Notes: generated by a model from the letters alone, not told the origin. DNA of 64,000 nucleotides from Euonymus europaeus (GCA_963580455.1 OY756958.1:18798501-18862500), one strand, 5' to 3'; counted from the stretch's first letter, positions 10,843 through 23,586 are shown. A program made the numbers and translations.

Positions 10843-13700
10843 ATCAATGGATGAATTTCGGGATTGGGAATCGAAGCATAGAAAGTCAATGTGAGAAATA
10901 TTGTGATTGAAGTCAATGTTGTCAACTTTTTCCTTCATACATTATCAAACGTGTCACATAGTGGTTAATAGCTTTGACCAATCCATATGCAAGTATTGAT
11001 TATTGAAACTTGTCTTACGATGACAATAAAATCAACATTCAAAATTTCATTTTATAACCAAATAAATTAAATAACCATCCAAATATTCAATTAATAAAAG
11101 AAAAATAATGCAGCTGACTGGTTGGGCATGTTAGGCCAATGTGGACGTGAAACGTGAGATCCACATCTTTATGTGCAACCTTTCAGCGTTTTGACTTTTA
11201 ATTTGAACATTCAAGTGACGATAAAAACACATACGTTCAATACAAATTTATTTTTATTATTTATTATATATTTAAGATTTGATGCTTGATAGGTTCTTGA
11301 AAATAATATTGTGATCCAATAAGGACACTCATTAATTTTATAGCCCAATAAATTCATTGGTCCATAAAAATTATTCAATTAAGTACATAATTAACTAATT
11401 ATATTTTTAAAATCAAAAGATTAACATTGCTTGTATTTATTTCGACGGAAATCATTTTTTTTTCTCTCTTTGAACATTGGAAACATATTTTCATTAAAAG
11501 TTGAATGCAATAAATTATCATATTACATGATATGATTCTCCACCGAAAGACTGTAAGGTTTCTCTCTTGACAAATGAATATGTCAAAATTAATATGAAAG
11601 AACCAGGTTTGCAAAATCATGTTAATACAGTGGAGGCTTAGAATTCTAATAATGCATAAGAAGACGAAAAGAACAACTCATGATCGAGCTTACCTAAAAT
11701 ATTCTTCAGCAATTAATACAGCTGCCACAATACACAAAATGCAAAATAATTACATTAATTCGATCTAAATAATTAACCCTAAAAAATTACTCCAAAATAG
11801 CAAGCCTTACAAAACGTGCAATTGGTAGTCCATGTAATATAGCGATACAAGTAGTAGATAACTAGGTACATGTTTGTTCACAAATTATAAGAGCCATTAA
11901 GAGGTAGATTTATGTCTTAGTTTGACTTTATCCAAAAAGTATAATTTGTACAACCTCTTTTTAGCAGAGGCTTTATCAAAATAATGGACCAGCCAAGTCA
12001 CTATTTCAAGTCCAAAAATTATTTTAGGTCGAGGTCGAACTTTTTGTCCAAATATTTGGACTTGTATTTTGTTCTGAATGTATTTAACTTTGACTTAACC
12101 TTCCCCGATGATAAGATAATGTTATTAATAATCAAAACAACTTGTTATAAATACATAAAATATATTGAAAATTTTGAGTATAATTCTTAAAATATACTAA
12201 TTTTTTTAGAATAATTCTAAAATCAAAGTATAATTTTCAAAATACACTAAAAAATTAAAATATAATTTGAATATATAAATGAGATCATCACCCGTGAAAT
12301 TAGTGCTAATAAATGAGATCAATATTAAAAAAATTTGTCTGTGGACTTGTTTTTATTGAACTAGTGTCTAGACTTGTTTTTATTGAACAAATGTGACAAA
12401 TCAAATCATGAAGTCGTCTCAAAGTTGTTTATAAACTAAATGTATGAGACCACTATAACTAGTATTTAAGATAGAGAACTCTAAGTAATATGATGCAAAC
12501 GCTATATTAACTATTTTTTATATTTTGTTCCCTACACTAGGGAAAAATAATGTTTAGATAATATGATGTGGACATTGTTAATAAATCTCCACCACTAGTG
12601 TAGTTTTCTTTATTTCTTTTTCTCTTTTGTAGAAAAATACTATTTTTAAATGTCAAATCTCTGGATTGTGGACCAATGTATCATTTTTGATGCATCAGAT
12701 AATCATAATTTTTTTAAAAAAATAATGGATAATATGTATTCATCATGCAATTTTTTGGAAAATATCTAGACTATTTTTAAAAAATTCATAACAAATATGA
12801 ACTTTAAGATAAAAGTACGTTAGACCGTAGATCTTGCTAAATTTTTTAGTTTTGAAGATAAACTTAAAAATCAATGGCTAAAATTGTTTATATATATTGC
12901 ATCTATTATGATTTTAGAAAAAAAAATTAATGAAACCAATGAATTTTTTATTAAAATCAATTTTTAAAATTTAAAAAATTCTCTCACTTAACCTGATTGT
13001 TTTTCATTAGTAAAAATGCCAATGAACCAAGTCAAAGAGACCGGCATGTGACATTTCACGTGACAAAATTACATGCTTCCTGTACAACATTTTGTTCTTC
13101 TGTGTATGTTGCCAAATTAGAAAATAATAGTAATTTTTTTAAAAAAGATACCTAATAACCATCACAAATAAATTAAAAAAAACATTATTTACAGATAAGA
13201 GAGGATGGGGAGAGGCGAGGGAAGAATTTTTTAGGGTATTTTAGTTTTTTAAAACTGATGAGGGGTACTTAAATAGTCTAAGTAAATTATATGGATTTAT
13301 TAGTATTTTGATTAGGTTATGAATTTAGTGATGTATAAGTTTATAAGGAGGCACCTATTGATATAATTCCTTATATTTAAAAAGAGTCTTTAGAATATTT
13401 TTGTAGGAAAAAAAAAGTTAGGTGGGGGCTATTTGCACACCCCACTTTTTCCTCTATCACCCTTTTACTTGTGCACACCAGTCAAAAAATAGAATGTTCC
13501 AACCTCACCCCATTTACAGTTTTTTCAAAAAAAAAATCATAAATATCCAAAGACACCCCATCCTATGTTAAGAACAAAAAATAGAGTTTAAAGACTCTGT
13601 GCCAAATCAGTTCCAAGATCAATCAATTACATCACAAAATTAGTTACAAACGCATCAAAATAAGTTAATTATAGTCCCAAATCATCAACAAATATAGCAA
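10843..13700. other. AT-rich intergenic stretch without a supported gene
   Basis: No ORF here resembles a known protein and the composition is strongly A+T-rich. The only structure I noticed is a short direct repeat around GACTTGTTTTTATTGAAC near 12345-12388. The right end (about 13400-13560) turns C-rich near TGCACACCCCACTTTTTCC, possibly the edge of the neighbouring MULE, but no partner repeat was found. Confidence 0.6.
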
Positions 13701-13717
13701 AAAGGTGTGTGAACCAT

Positions 13718-15311
13718 TTATATATACCCAAGCACCAAAATTCTCTGGTTCTCATCTTTAGCTGCCTCATCCCTTAATGGAAAAAAGACAAGACATTGTT
13801 CTATAGAAATGAGAACCACCACAATTTTGTAATAGGTTACTATAACATTACCCATGTAGGGCATAATCATCCAATTGTTAGATGTGGTCATTGCATCACA
13901 ACAATTCACACTCTGAAGCAACCTAGATGTGCTTGAAGAGGGCTTCAAGATTCTGTCATATGCATCTGAATTCATATTCAGTTCTAATGCTAAATCCATC
14001 CTCACTGTCCTCCAACCATCCTCAGGCAAACCAAAGAAAGATGCCACAACTTTGAAGCCACAATGCATATCCCCTGAAACATCTTCAATTCTTGAGATGA
14101 ATTGCAGGAAGAAACCGGGAAACTATGAAACCCAGTTTGTAGTGTTCCCTCCCCTAGTCCTACAGACTCTCAACTTTAAGAGTTTCTTGGGTGCTTGAAA
14201 TGGTCTCTATTGAGGTAGTGGCATTCCTGATTTAGGTTGTTGCTGCTTGGATGGTTCAGATGCTCTTTGTGTAGGCAGTTACTTGGGTGCTTGCTTTTTA
14301 ACACTCTAAGATGACGCTTTAGAGCTTTGGTTTGGAACCTCATCGAACTTGTGATCATTAAGAGCATGTTCAAATGCACTTGGTTCTCTTGTGGTTGATT
14401 TCTCATCTACCTGGCTCCTTTTAGGCCCTTTAAAGCTTTTAACACCTTTCTTCCTCCCTCTGACATTGACCTTAGGCTTAGGTTTAGACTCCACCACATT
14501 TGTACTTCCTTTCCCCAACATCTAAAGCTGTCTTTTTAACTCCATTTATGAGGCACTATGGCAGCTTCAAAAGTCTTCCATATAATATCCATTTGACTAT
14601 CAATGCTCAACTTCTCTGATAGAGTTTCAGCAAATGTTCTAATGGACAACTGTCTCTAGAATGGATGAACATCATTCATGGGAATGCTATGACATTTTAT
14701 TATGTATGTTGCAAGCATGTGACCACATGGGATCCCATGACTTGTAGCCAATCTATGTGTGCAGTTGATTGCCAGTATGCCTTCAGTACCAATAGATGCC
14801 AGTTCAGCTTCAAGCTTCTCCATAGATGTTGTAGAGACAACATTTATTAATTTTTGAACATAGGTGTTCTAAATCTAATAGGAACCCTTATTAAGCTCTC
14901 TTCAAAAGAAGCTTTTATCTCAATTGTTTGACCTTCCAAAAGCAAGTGTATGCTTGTGAAGCTACTAACAAAACCTCCCACTGAACTAGACATATATTTC
15001 TTAAGCTTTAAGTGGTTGTCTTCTACTCTATTGGTTGTTGTGCTCCCAAAGTGGAGATAATGATCTACAAAAGCATAAACAAAGTACTCCTTGTACTTAG
15101 AGAGCCTATAATCATTAACAAACTACAATGCTGATGGAAACTCAACAAACCTCTGTTGCATATTCATCACATTATCCTCATACTCCTCTACCGAAAAAGA
15201 ATGCATCACCTCTCCAAAACATTTCATGAAGTCATCAAAGTTTGTCTTAAGTCTAAAAGTAAAAATGCAATTAGTCAACACATTCCTACTTATATGAACC
15301 CTGCATAACAT
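13718..15311 (-). pseudogene. MULE transposase C-terminal half with SWIM and OTU-like domains, copy A
   Basis: Read on the - strand: CRVHISRNVLTNC (15311 onward) and EYFVYAFVDHYLHFGSTTTN followed by RVEDNHLKLKKYM are typical of FAR1/MuDR-type MULE transposases. Then comes a SWIM zinc finger with TSHGIPCGHMLATYI and IPMNDVHPFW (about 14640-14780), a basic linker (KVNVRGRKKGVKSFKG, 14521-14306), and an OTU-type cysteine-protease-like domain (14110-13718) with DMHCGFKVVASFFGLPEDGW and WMIMPYMGNVI. The catalytic D-x-x-C is visible. The expected histidine block at the end is interrupted by a stop. The N-terminal half with the DDE core is absent and a 40-bp minisatellite begins where it should be. 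Confidence 0.75.
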
Positions 15312-15439
15312 ATTTATTTAAAACAGTAATAGGAAAATAATACCAGTTTATTTAGAGGAAATTTTATGTTTGAAGCTAAAGTGACAATCAAGGTTGATTA
15401 CACAGAGGATATCTGAAATACATGTGATGAATAAACCAT

Positions 15440-16260
15440 AATCATTACGGAGGATCCATAGATTTTTATGATTAAGAGGAAATTAGATAAATTCAAAGGA
15501 AATCAAGCAGTTTCTGATAGAATCCATCTAATTTAGAGGAAATAAGATAGTTTCACATGGAATCAATCTGACTTACAGAAAATTAGGCAGTTTAAGATAG
15601 AATCCATCTATTTCAGAGGAAATCATAAGGTTTCAGATGAAATCTATCTGATTCAGATGAAATCAGATAGTTTCACATATAACCTTTCTGATTTAGAGTG
15701 AATCAGAGAGATTCAGATGAAAATATATTTGATTCAGAGAAAATGAGAAAATCAGACAGATTCAAAGGCAATATATCTAAGTTAGAGGAAATGAGGCAGT
15801 TTCTAATGGAATCCGGCTAATTCAGAGGAAATTAGACAGTTTCACATAGAATCCATCTGATTCATAGGAAATCAAATAATGATTGAGAGGAAATCAGCTA
15901 GTTTCACATGGAAATCTATCTAATTTAGAGAAAATCAAGTAGTTTCACATAGAAATTTATCTGATTTAGAGGGAATTATGCAATTTCAGATGAAATCTAT
16001 TTGATTCATAGGAAATCAGGTAGTTTCATGTAGAATCCATCTAATTCAAAGGAAAATAGATAGTTTCAAATGGAATCAAATGATTCAAAAGAGATCAAAT
16101 AGTTTTAGATGGAAATCAACTAGTTTCACATGGAAAGCTATTTGATTCAGACGAAATCAGGCAGTTTCAAATGGGATCCATATGATTCAAAGGAAATTAG
16201 ATAGATTCACATGGAATCTATACGATTCAGATGGAATCCATCTAATTCAAAGGAAATTCT
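15440..16260. repeat. Minisatellite of about 40-bp units
   Basis: About 20 degenerate copies of a unit close to GAAATCAGATAGTTTCACAT followed by GGAATCCATCTGATTCAGAG run head to tail. Units differ by substitutions and small indels, so the array is not recent. Each edge carries AGGAAATT(T/C)TATGTTTGAAGCT (near 15357 and 16250). The array sits immediately upstream (on the - strand) of MULE copy A, in place of the transposase N-terminal half. Confidence 0.85.
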
Positions 16261-16269
16261 ATGTTTGAA

Positions 16270-17117
16270 GCTCAATAAAAAAAGTACTTATCAAAGGAAT
16301 TTATAATAAAATAAAAAAAATAAACAAAAGAAAATGTAATTGGTAAATATCAGAAGCCTATTTTGAGTAAATCTCAGGTTTAATGTTAAAATTGAATTCA
16401 TTGTGATTTTTCAATGGATTTTTTTATAATCAAGCTACAACGACATTGAAAATTCATTGCATAATATGAAAAACACCATAATCAGCACTTAATGGAACAT
16501 AAAGTGAATTTAAAATCAGAGGAAAATAGAAATCCTATGAACAAGAAACCACATAATATGCTTATTTTTTTAGTTTTTTTTGCTCTTTCAAACTACAAGC
16601 ATGTAAAATCAGATGAAATCGATTGGTAAATAGACTGTAAATTCATACCAAATAGGTTCTAACCTTGTGTGTTTGTAGCTGGTCATTTACTAATCTGTGA
16701 AATCCTATGATTATCGTCTAACTCAAATAAATTCCGATCGTAATACAGATTGTTATTTCAATTTCTTTTTCGGTGAAAATAGATTTGCTATGCAATTTTT
16801 AAATATTTGTTTCAAAAATCTCGTGCAAATGAGAGGAAGAAGGTTTTGTGTTTTTCATAGTTATTAAGGGTAATTTTGTCCATAATAATTTCAATAGAAT
16901 GTTTGAAAGTGAAAGATCCTCAATGACATAACATTTCATTTAAGGCCGTATTGGTAAATTTCCCAAAAGATAAATGTAATAAGAAATATATTATTATGGA
17001 ATATAATAAGAAATATCTACATCAATATGAATCTGATCATGGTTATATTTGATGGAGCTCATTTCCAACTTACGATTCACCAAAAACTCTTTAGACAAAT
17101 GAGCTATATCTTTCCTT
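16270..17117. other. Intergenic stretch without a supported gene
   Basis: The sequence is A+T-rich with no credible ORF. It separates the minisatellite from the solo LTR. I see no clear MULE terminal inverted repeat here. Confidence 0.5.
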
Positions 17118-17803
17118 GTTAAATACTATTTACTGATAAAAACTGCTCACACATAATTGGAAGAAAACTGAGTGAAATAAGATGTTTTATTGCAAGGATA
17201 AGTATCAAATGATCGAACAGGGTATCAAACCTCTTAGGAAAAAAGTCCAAAAGATGTTAATAAAGCTATCAAATCCTCCCTAATGACACTTAAAAATAAA
17301 GGCTAATATATATTAAACTGGTATTGCACTTAAGCATTGGCTACGGTTACACTAAGAAATGAAGAAAGATGCATTTGCTCTTTGGAGTCTTTGTGTGTGT
17401 AGAGATTTTTTTGAGCTTTATCCCTTGTATTTATAACCTTCACCATCAACTACTTTGAGCAATTTGCACTCAATTTCCATCAACTACCATGTATGTATGT
17501 CACGTTTGGGAAGTGCTCCAACATTTCGTAACTGCTCCCACATTTTATAATTGCCCATAACCAAAAATCTCCATGTTTTTTTGTTGTCTAATTGCATCAA
17601 AACCTTTGGTCATATAATCATCTGGACGAATAATTGTTCATGTGTTCACGCCCTACAATATGACTTGTGCTATGATTACTTACATTATTCATAATATTCT
17701 TGAATGATCGATATTCTTAAAACTCAAGAATTTCATACTTTATCTAACTTTGAGTGACGCCTTAAGAGCATTTTAATGCTCAACAATTACCCCCATACGA
17801 ACA
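17118..17803 (-). mobile_element. Solo LTR (same family as the LTR of Tat-like copy 3)
   Basis: The stretch is collinear with 45769-46424: shared landmarks include AACTGCTCACACATAATTG, ATCGAACAGGGTATCAAACC, GGAGTCTTTGTGTGTGTAG, TTATATTTATAACCTTCA and AAGAGCATTTTAATGCT, each with few differences. No gag or pol sequence of the same element flanks it. The outer few bases are uncertain: an inner reading, 17127-17785, would be flanked by AATAC and ATTAC. Orientation is assigned from copy 3. Confidence 0.75.
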
Positions 17804-17819
17804 TGTTGAGCATAAGTCT

Positions 17820-17843
17820 CAAATATATATATATATATATATT
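17820..17843. repeat. AT dinucleotide microsatellite
   Basis: An uninterrupted AT/TA run follows the solo LTR. It has no other visible role. Confidence 0.9.
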
Positions 17844-17899
17844 TGTAAACAATACAAAACCTTAAAAAATACACGAACAAGATAGATCAAAATCTTTTT

Positions 17900-18082
17900 G
17901 AAGTGAGAATGAGAGGTAGCCTGGTTGATCAGGTTGTCTGTCTAGGACTTTGAGGTTCAAGATTCTATTCTCATCGGGGGTTAAGATTTTGGTAGTTTCC
18001 ATCCGCTGCGGTAACGTTCATGCCCCTTGAACATCACTTGACATGTGTGTGGCTAGTGGGCCCTTCATAAAAAAAAAGTTAG
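17900..18082 (+). mobile_element. tRNA-derived SINE
   Basis: Near its start are a box-A-like GGTAGCCTGGTTGATCAGG and, about 40 bp later, a box-B-like GGTTCAAGATTC, the internal RNA polymerase III promoter of tRNA-derived SINEs. The body ends in GGGCCCTTCATAAAAAAAAA, an A-rich tail. ATCTTTTT occurs on both sides (17892-17899 and 18083-18090), consistent with a target duplication. It encodes no protein and would depend on LINE machinery. Confidence 0.75.
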
Positions 18083-18090
18083 ATCTTTTT

Positions 18091-18715
18091 TCATCCCATC
18101 CCAATTCCTTAGTAATGTTTCCTTTTTAGAAGAAAACATAAAGAAAAATAATAATACTGTTTTTATTTTTTGAGAAGAAAACATGTAGGAATATACGTAA
18201 GGTGCCAAGTGAAATCCTAGTCATCGGATAAGTGATTTAATGATCAAGAGATGTGAATCTATGCAAGAGAGACAGATAATGTAGGCCAAAGCAAAAAAAG
18301 GTTCATGGTGGGTCCCAATCCCCACAAAAGTTGGCGCACAAAAGTACAAAAAGTAAGGAGGTAAAAGTAGGGGGTTTGACCTAGGGGGTTTGAATAGTGC
18401 TCCCCCTTGTCCTATCATTTTTTATATATAATTTATTAATTATCATGTCACTCCCCCGTACATCCATTACGTTTGTCTTTTACTTTTATTTTTGAATTTT
18501 TTCTTATTGTGGAAGTGAAAAGTGATTTTGTACCTGTTGAGTTCTACAAGGGTTACAAGGCAAACAAATTATTTGTAACCTATTGTGGAAATTTAACAAG
18601 TTCTACTTAAATTTTTAATTTTTAAAATTAGTTAATTAAAATATAAAATCTTATTAAAAATAAATATTAAAAATAGTTCATACATGGAAATTTTAGAAAT
18701 TTTATTACTACATAA
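18091..18715. other. Intergenic stretch without a supported gene
   Basis: AT-rich with a G-run segment around 18360-18412 (AGGGGGTTTGAATAGTGCTC). Nothing here looks coding. It may contain the 3' flank of MULE copy B. Confidence 0.5.
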
Positions 18716-18719
18716 ATTT

Positions 18720-21030
18720 AATCAAGTACATTAACAAAATTATCAGAAGAAAACATAGACCGCACTGACTGCATATAAGCGTCAAACCGCTCTGCATACA
18801 GAGTAGCCCATGTAGCTGCATAATTATACTTACAGTGAACCTACCCAAGGAATATGGGAGGCATTTGATAATCCTCCATCAAACTAACCTGAACATAATG
18901 ATTACCATTTACGTATCCTATTTCGATAGCAATGTGCTGGAATGGTGGTGAGGGGTTGTACGAAGTGGTAGATATGTCAAGCTCTCTTTAAGATGAAGAA
19001 CGTGTAATATCACATTATATGTGGAAGAAATCAAAAGAATCATGTCAGACATTGTCATCTAGTGATCGAACGGTGCTTTGACATCATTTTGAAGAAAGTT
19101 TAGTGAGTGTCTAACAACACACGCTCTCTCATAACCGTCAAGTATGTCATCATATTGTCCCCAAAATGTGTCCATATCTAATATCAAGTTATATCGGATA
19201 CTAGGCCATTCCTCTTTCCGATGACCAAGAGACACAACTATCGATCGAAATTCACAATGTGATCATGAGAACTAGTTTTTCTTTCTTTGTCTCAAACTTT
19301 CTTGTGTTTAGAGAGATTGAGTATTTTAAATAGAGGAGCAACTTTGTCTTGCTTGTTCATTAGAATAGAAAAAATCATGCTAAAAAATCCTTGAATCGGG
19401 GCGTTTGAATGCGGAGTTGTGTCTGTGAGGTTCCCTTTGCTGGAAAAAATCACTCTGATCAACAACAAGTGCAGCTAGATTATTCTAGGTGGCGGTGAAT
19501 ACCCTTTTCTTTTTGGAGAGACGACCTCTAGTGTTGGTCTTCACAGCCTGTTTAAGAAGAGAAGTGCTAGAAAGTCTGAATATGTCCGTCAACTTCCTTA
19601 GCCAATTGACTTTAACATGTCTTGTCTAATGCTTGAACTGTTTTGTAAACATTTGTACATCGACAGTACAGTCGATGTCATCCTCTTCCAGCGGCTCAAA
19701 CGGAAATAGATCAAGTTTTATCCAAAATTGATCGAAGGCATCAAGCGGTATAGTTTGACCTTTGTTCACATACATGGCTAATTCGTGACCACACGGTAGT
19801 CCGTAGCTCCTATGAATTTGACATCTGCATAAGTAAGCAACCTCCCCAACATCATTTCACCGCTCAAACTCTATCCAAATGAAATCCAACACTTCGATTC
19901 AAACAAAATCACGTAAATCCTGAAAGTAATATATATTGAATCAGTGTGGGACAATGGTTTTTCCTCTCTCATTTCTCGCTCTGATAGTTGTGTCCTACGG
20001 CCGTATAACCTGATGAATCCATCTAATGGATATCTCCAAGTCTGACTATGATAAGCATAAATATCTTTTTAGCTTAGCATGCTGGCTCTCTACCCTATTA
20101 GCCGTGTGGTTTCCAAAATTCATATATTTGTCAGTCCAGGCGGACACATACATCTTCTTATACAATGTCAGCCATATATCTTTCAGATATTGTAACACTA
20201 TCGGAAACTTCTATAAGACTACTTTAAGGCGTTCCGTATTACTTATGTATGCGCTCTTATTTTCAAATTCAAGAACTGTAGTCCACATGCGGAAGAATGC
20301 ATTCCAGGCTATAACTCGTGGCCCAGTGCTTCCATGTGTTGTATATCACAAACATTCCAAAGCCCAAGTATAACTGACATATTTTTCTGAATTCAAATAT
20401 GCAAACGCTATGCAAAATGTCAGACTGGTTGAAGTCACACCAACAATTTCAAAGAGAGGCAAGCCGTACCTATTGGTCTGATATGTAGCATCCATCAACA
20501 TGTGTGGAAATGCACGCACTTGTACTAACGAGTCAAGATGTGCGAACAACAAATCTTTTAGCTCGTTGGTGGTATGGTTTGCCTTGTAATAAAAAATTAC
20601 CCATGGACATTGAGGAATGTTAACACATCCTACATCTGTGATTTTCTCAATTTTGCAGGGTCTTATACTTATTGCGAGCATTGTATATGGTTATGATCAT
20701 TGACATGTTGTTCCGATCTCACTTATTCAACTCCGTCAAAATGTCACGTGACTTGGCATTTTGCTCAGACATGTCAACCATAACTTGAATTTTAGATTCA
20801 GAACGTCTATCGGGGTATGGATGTCCCTCCATAAATGTTGCAAGAGCATGCTTATGCTCCGCACACAGCACCTCTAACATCCAATTATCGTCTAGCTTTG
20901 GTAATTGCCACCACGACCACATTTAAATTATAATATGGATTTTTTTATCGAAACCAACAATATTTGATCTATTGATGATGATGATATATCCCAATTTGCA
21001 TCCGGTTTGTTGAACCCAATCGATCAACGA
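18720..21030 (-). pseudogene. MULE transposase with SWIM and OTU-like domains, copy B
   Basis: Read on the - strand: EHKHALATFMEGHPYPDRRS (20922-20719) is the pre-catalytic region. Next, VRAFPHMLMDATYQTNRYGL and FEIVGVTSTSLTF (20681-20346) carry the first catalytic Asp of the MULE transposase. The segment with the second Asp is missing, and the frame resumes at EFENKSAYISNTERLK and FGNHTANRVESQHAKLKRYL. A SWIM finger follows (CRCQIHRSYGLPCGHELAMY, about 19750-19840). The OTU-like domain (about 19240-18740) shows HCEFRSIVVSLGHRKEEW, FDHWMTMSDM and the His block YVNGNHYVQVSL. Stops and shifts occur throughout, so it is inactive. The same domain order as copy A shows the OTU part belongs to the element. 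Confidence 0.8.
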
Positions 21031-22540
21031 TTGGCGTGATGTTAACACCTGAGAATGTATTAGTTTTTATTAAAATGATAAATTTGTATGATACATTTTT
21101 ATTAAAATGATAAGTTTTTATTATTTTATGTTCTATAATAATAAACTGATATCAATTAGTATAGGATTAATATATAAAAATTTACAAATATTCATTCAAT
21201 CTAACAAAACAACTCATATTTTAATTAACTAAAATATTATATCATATCGGTTTCAAATTCACAGCTATTGTTGACTTCGATGTGCTCTGTCATCTCCAAA
21301 AAAACTCCAACAACCTGAACAAAGTCTATCACCTTCTCTAAAAGTTCAAGAAACTACCTTTAATGCCATCATACATCAAATGATTAAAAAATAGTGCTAG
21401 AAAGATTGATCCAGATGTCCAAAAAAAAAACAGATATAGAACAATAATCCAAACTGTAATGAAAGGCCTAATTGTTCGATAAAATTATATTTTCTTTTAA
21501 ACATTTTGATGTATTAGAAGCATGCATGCAAGTTAAATATTCTTATTGTGAGAATTCTATAAAAGCAATTGTCCATCTTAGAGGCTAGGTTTCTTTACTC
21601 ATCGGACCTTTAAGGTTAGTGTCGAGAGCAAAGGTCATAAATTCGTCGTTACTGGTACAGGTCAAGCAAGTTATTGAATATTGGATAATGTTGTAGTACT
21701 AGTTCTACTTAAGGAGGGGGGAGGTTGGAGAGGAGGTTCATTCGACTGTTTTGGCTAATAACTATAGTGTAACTAGGGGCCCGTTTGATGTCATAGGCAG
21801 TAGGCTGCTCCAAATTGCATTTCTGTGAGTGGAAGATATGGATAGTGTTATGTTATGATAAGTTACTTGATCACTTAGTTAAGCCTCAGTTGCAGTCTGT
21901 TGTTTCCACCAAATAAGGTCTTCTTATTGGACAGCTACCAAGAGACCGGTCTCTTTTATAACCACGAAGGCACAATAACACAAAGAATGCCATAAAATAC
22001 TCAATTATTTTGTAAATGACATTTTCGTCATTCTCAAAATAAAGTGTAGCACTTTCACTTTTCTGTGCAACCATCATTTCCCATGCAGCCATATTATATA
22101 TAATTTTTATGTCACTTTATGTCTCATTTTTATGTCACTTTATGTCAGCCATCAATAAAGGAGTAGGGGGGTTGATAATAGGTTTATAGAGGGGTATGTT
22201 TAGTGCTTCCCAACCATTAATACCCTTCAACTTTTTGGTATTTAAACTCATAAATGATTCTTACCTATTTTCAAGATTATAAGTATTGATCACCCTTTTA
22301 AAATGCTTCTAGTTATCTCATATCACAAGTCATGCTTGGCATCTATTCATTTTCTTATCTTTACTGTCGTCATTGTGACCATAAGCTTATTGGTAAAAAT
22401 GGTATGGGTTCAACGTGGATGAAGAAATTACTACTCTTTCATCGAACATTTAGGATTACAACTTATCCTTCCAAGCTGGTAAAATAATCTCTTTAAATGT
22501 CATGTCCTTAATTAAGGGGCACTAATCCCCAACTTTCCAA
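21031..22540. other. Intergenic stretch without a supported gene
   Basis: Short ORFs here resemble nothing I recognise. GGGGCCCGTTTGAT near 21776 looks like one end of an hAT or PIF element, but no matching inverted end was found. G-rich TAGGGGGGTTGATAAT near 22165 is unexplained. Confidence 0.5.
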
Positions 22541-22735
22541 CATCTCCCTTTCCCGCCTATTATATATGGCTGTGGAGAAACACCAAAAGGTAAAACTTTC
22601 TAATTGTAGAGTCTTGTAATCCATGGCTTCTTCTCCGAGACTTGATCCTTCTCAATCACCTCCCAAAAAGAAATTAAGAGGGCAAGACCCGATGTAAGAG
22701 AACCCCATGCTTGATTTTCTTAAATAGATGATTAC

Positions 22736-23586
22736 TAGGTTAATGAAAAACGTGATCAAAGATGGCTCATGTTCCACTTTCGTCACCTAAAGATAAAAGA
22801 TTTCAGCTTCATCACCCAACTTCTGATTTTGTTCCATATCGATCACTCTGACAGTTTTGCCCAAAACCAGGCAATCAAACTTGAGATTAATAAAACATCT
22901 AGTCACCCAAAGATAGGTTATGTTTCATTTTCTTTACCCAAAGATGAAATGTTTCAACTTTTTCACTCAACTTATGATTTTGTTTCTTATTGAATACTCG
23001 GGCAGTCAAACTTGCGTTGACCATTAACCATTTATTAAATTTCGCCTACGTGTACATGTTAAATTGTGACTAGACTAACATATGTTAGGTGTTTATGTTT
23101 GGTTCTCCTGAAGTTCTTGTTAGGTTTTGTATTTTGAGATGCTTCAAGTGAAGTATGATGGATTTCATTCGTTTTAGGTTTTTCTTGAGTCCACCTTTTT
23201 CTAGGACGCCTAACAGACGTTAGTCTAGTCACCATTTAACATGTACATGTAGGTGAAATTTAACATATGGTTAATGCTCAATGCAAATTTGACAATCTGA
23301 TTTTGGGCAAAATTGCTCTAGTGGTCAATATGGAACAAAACCATAAATTGCATGATGAAGTTGAAACTTTTTGACTTTGAGTGATGAAAATAAAACATGG
23401 TCTATCTTTGGGTTTTCATATGTTCTATTAATCTCAAGTCTGACTGCCCGATTTTGGGCAAAACTGTCCGAGTGACCAATATGGAACAAAATCAAAATGT
23501 TGGATGATGAAGTTGAAACATTTGATCTTTAGGTGACAAAAATGAAATATGGAACATCTTTGGGTGATCACATGTTCTCTTAACTT
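22736..23586. mobile_element. Foldback (long inverted repeat) element with 9-bp TSD, MULE-like
   Basis: The left arm (from 22736) and right arm (ending 23586) are reverse complements over about 350 bp each, with roughly 80-85% identity by eye. Each arm holds two tandem, diverged copies of a unit of about 150 bp; landmarks are GATTTTGTTCCATAT and CAGTTTTGCCCAAAA on the left and their complements on the right. GATGATTAC flanks both ends (22727-22735 and 23587-23595). A 9-bp duplication is typical of Mutator-like elements. No transposase is encoded, so this is non-autonomous. Confidence 0.8.

Noticed and set aside
11399..12190. Short ORFs of 68-73 codons in AT-rich DNA
   Set aside because: No domain, no codon pattern, no splice context; treated as chance.
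15440..16260. CRISPR-like array
   Set aside because: Units are head-to-tail without distinct spacers in a plant-type sequence; it is a minisatellite.
18376..22212. Similar G-rich strings (GGTTTGAATAGTGCTCCCCC and GTATGTTTAGTGCTTCCC) as TIRs of MULE copy B
   Set aside because: They are in direct, not inverted, orientation and the similarity is short; no TSD was found.
21776..22220. hAT or PIF element starting GGGGCCCGTTTGAT
   Set aside because: No matching inverted end or target duplication could be found.
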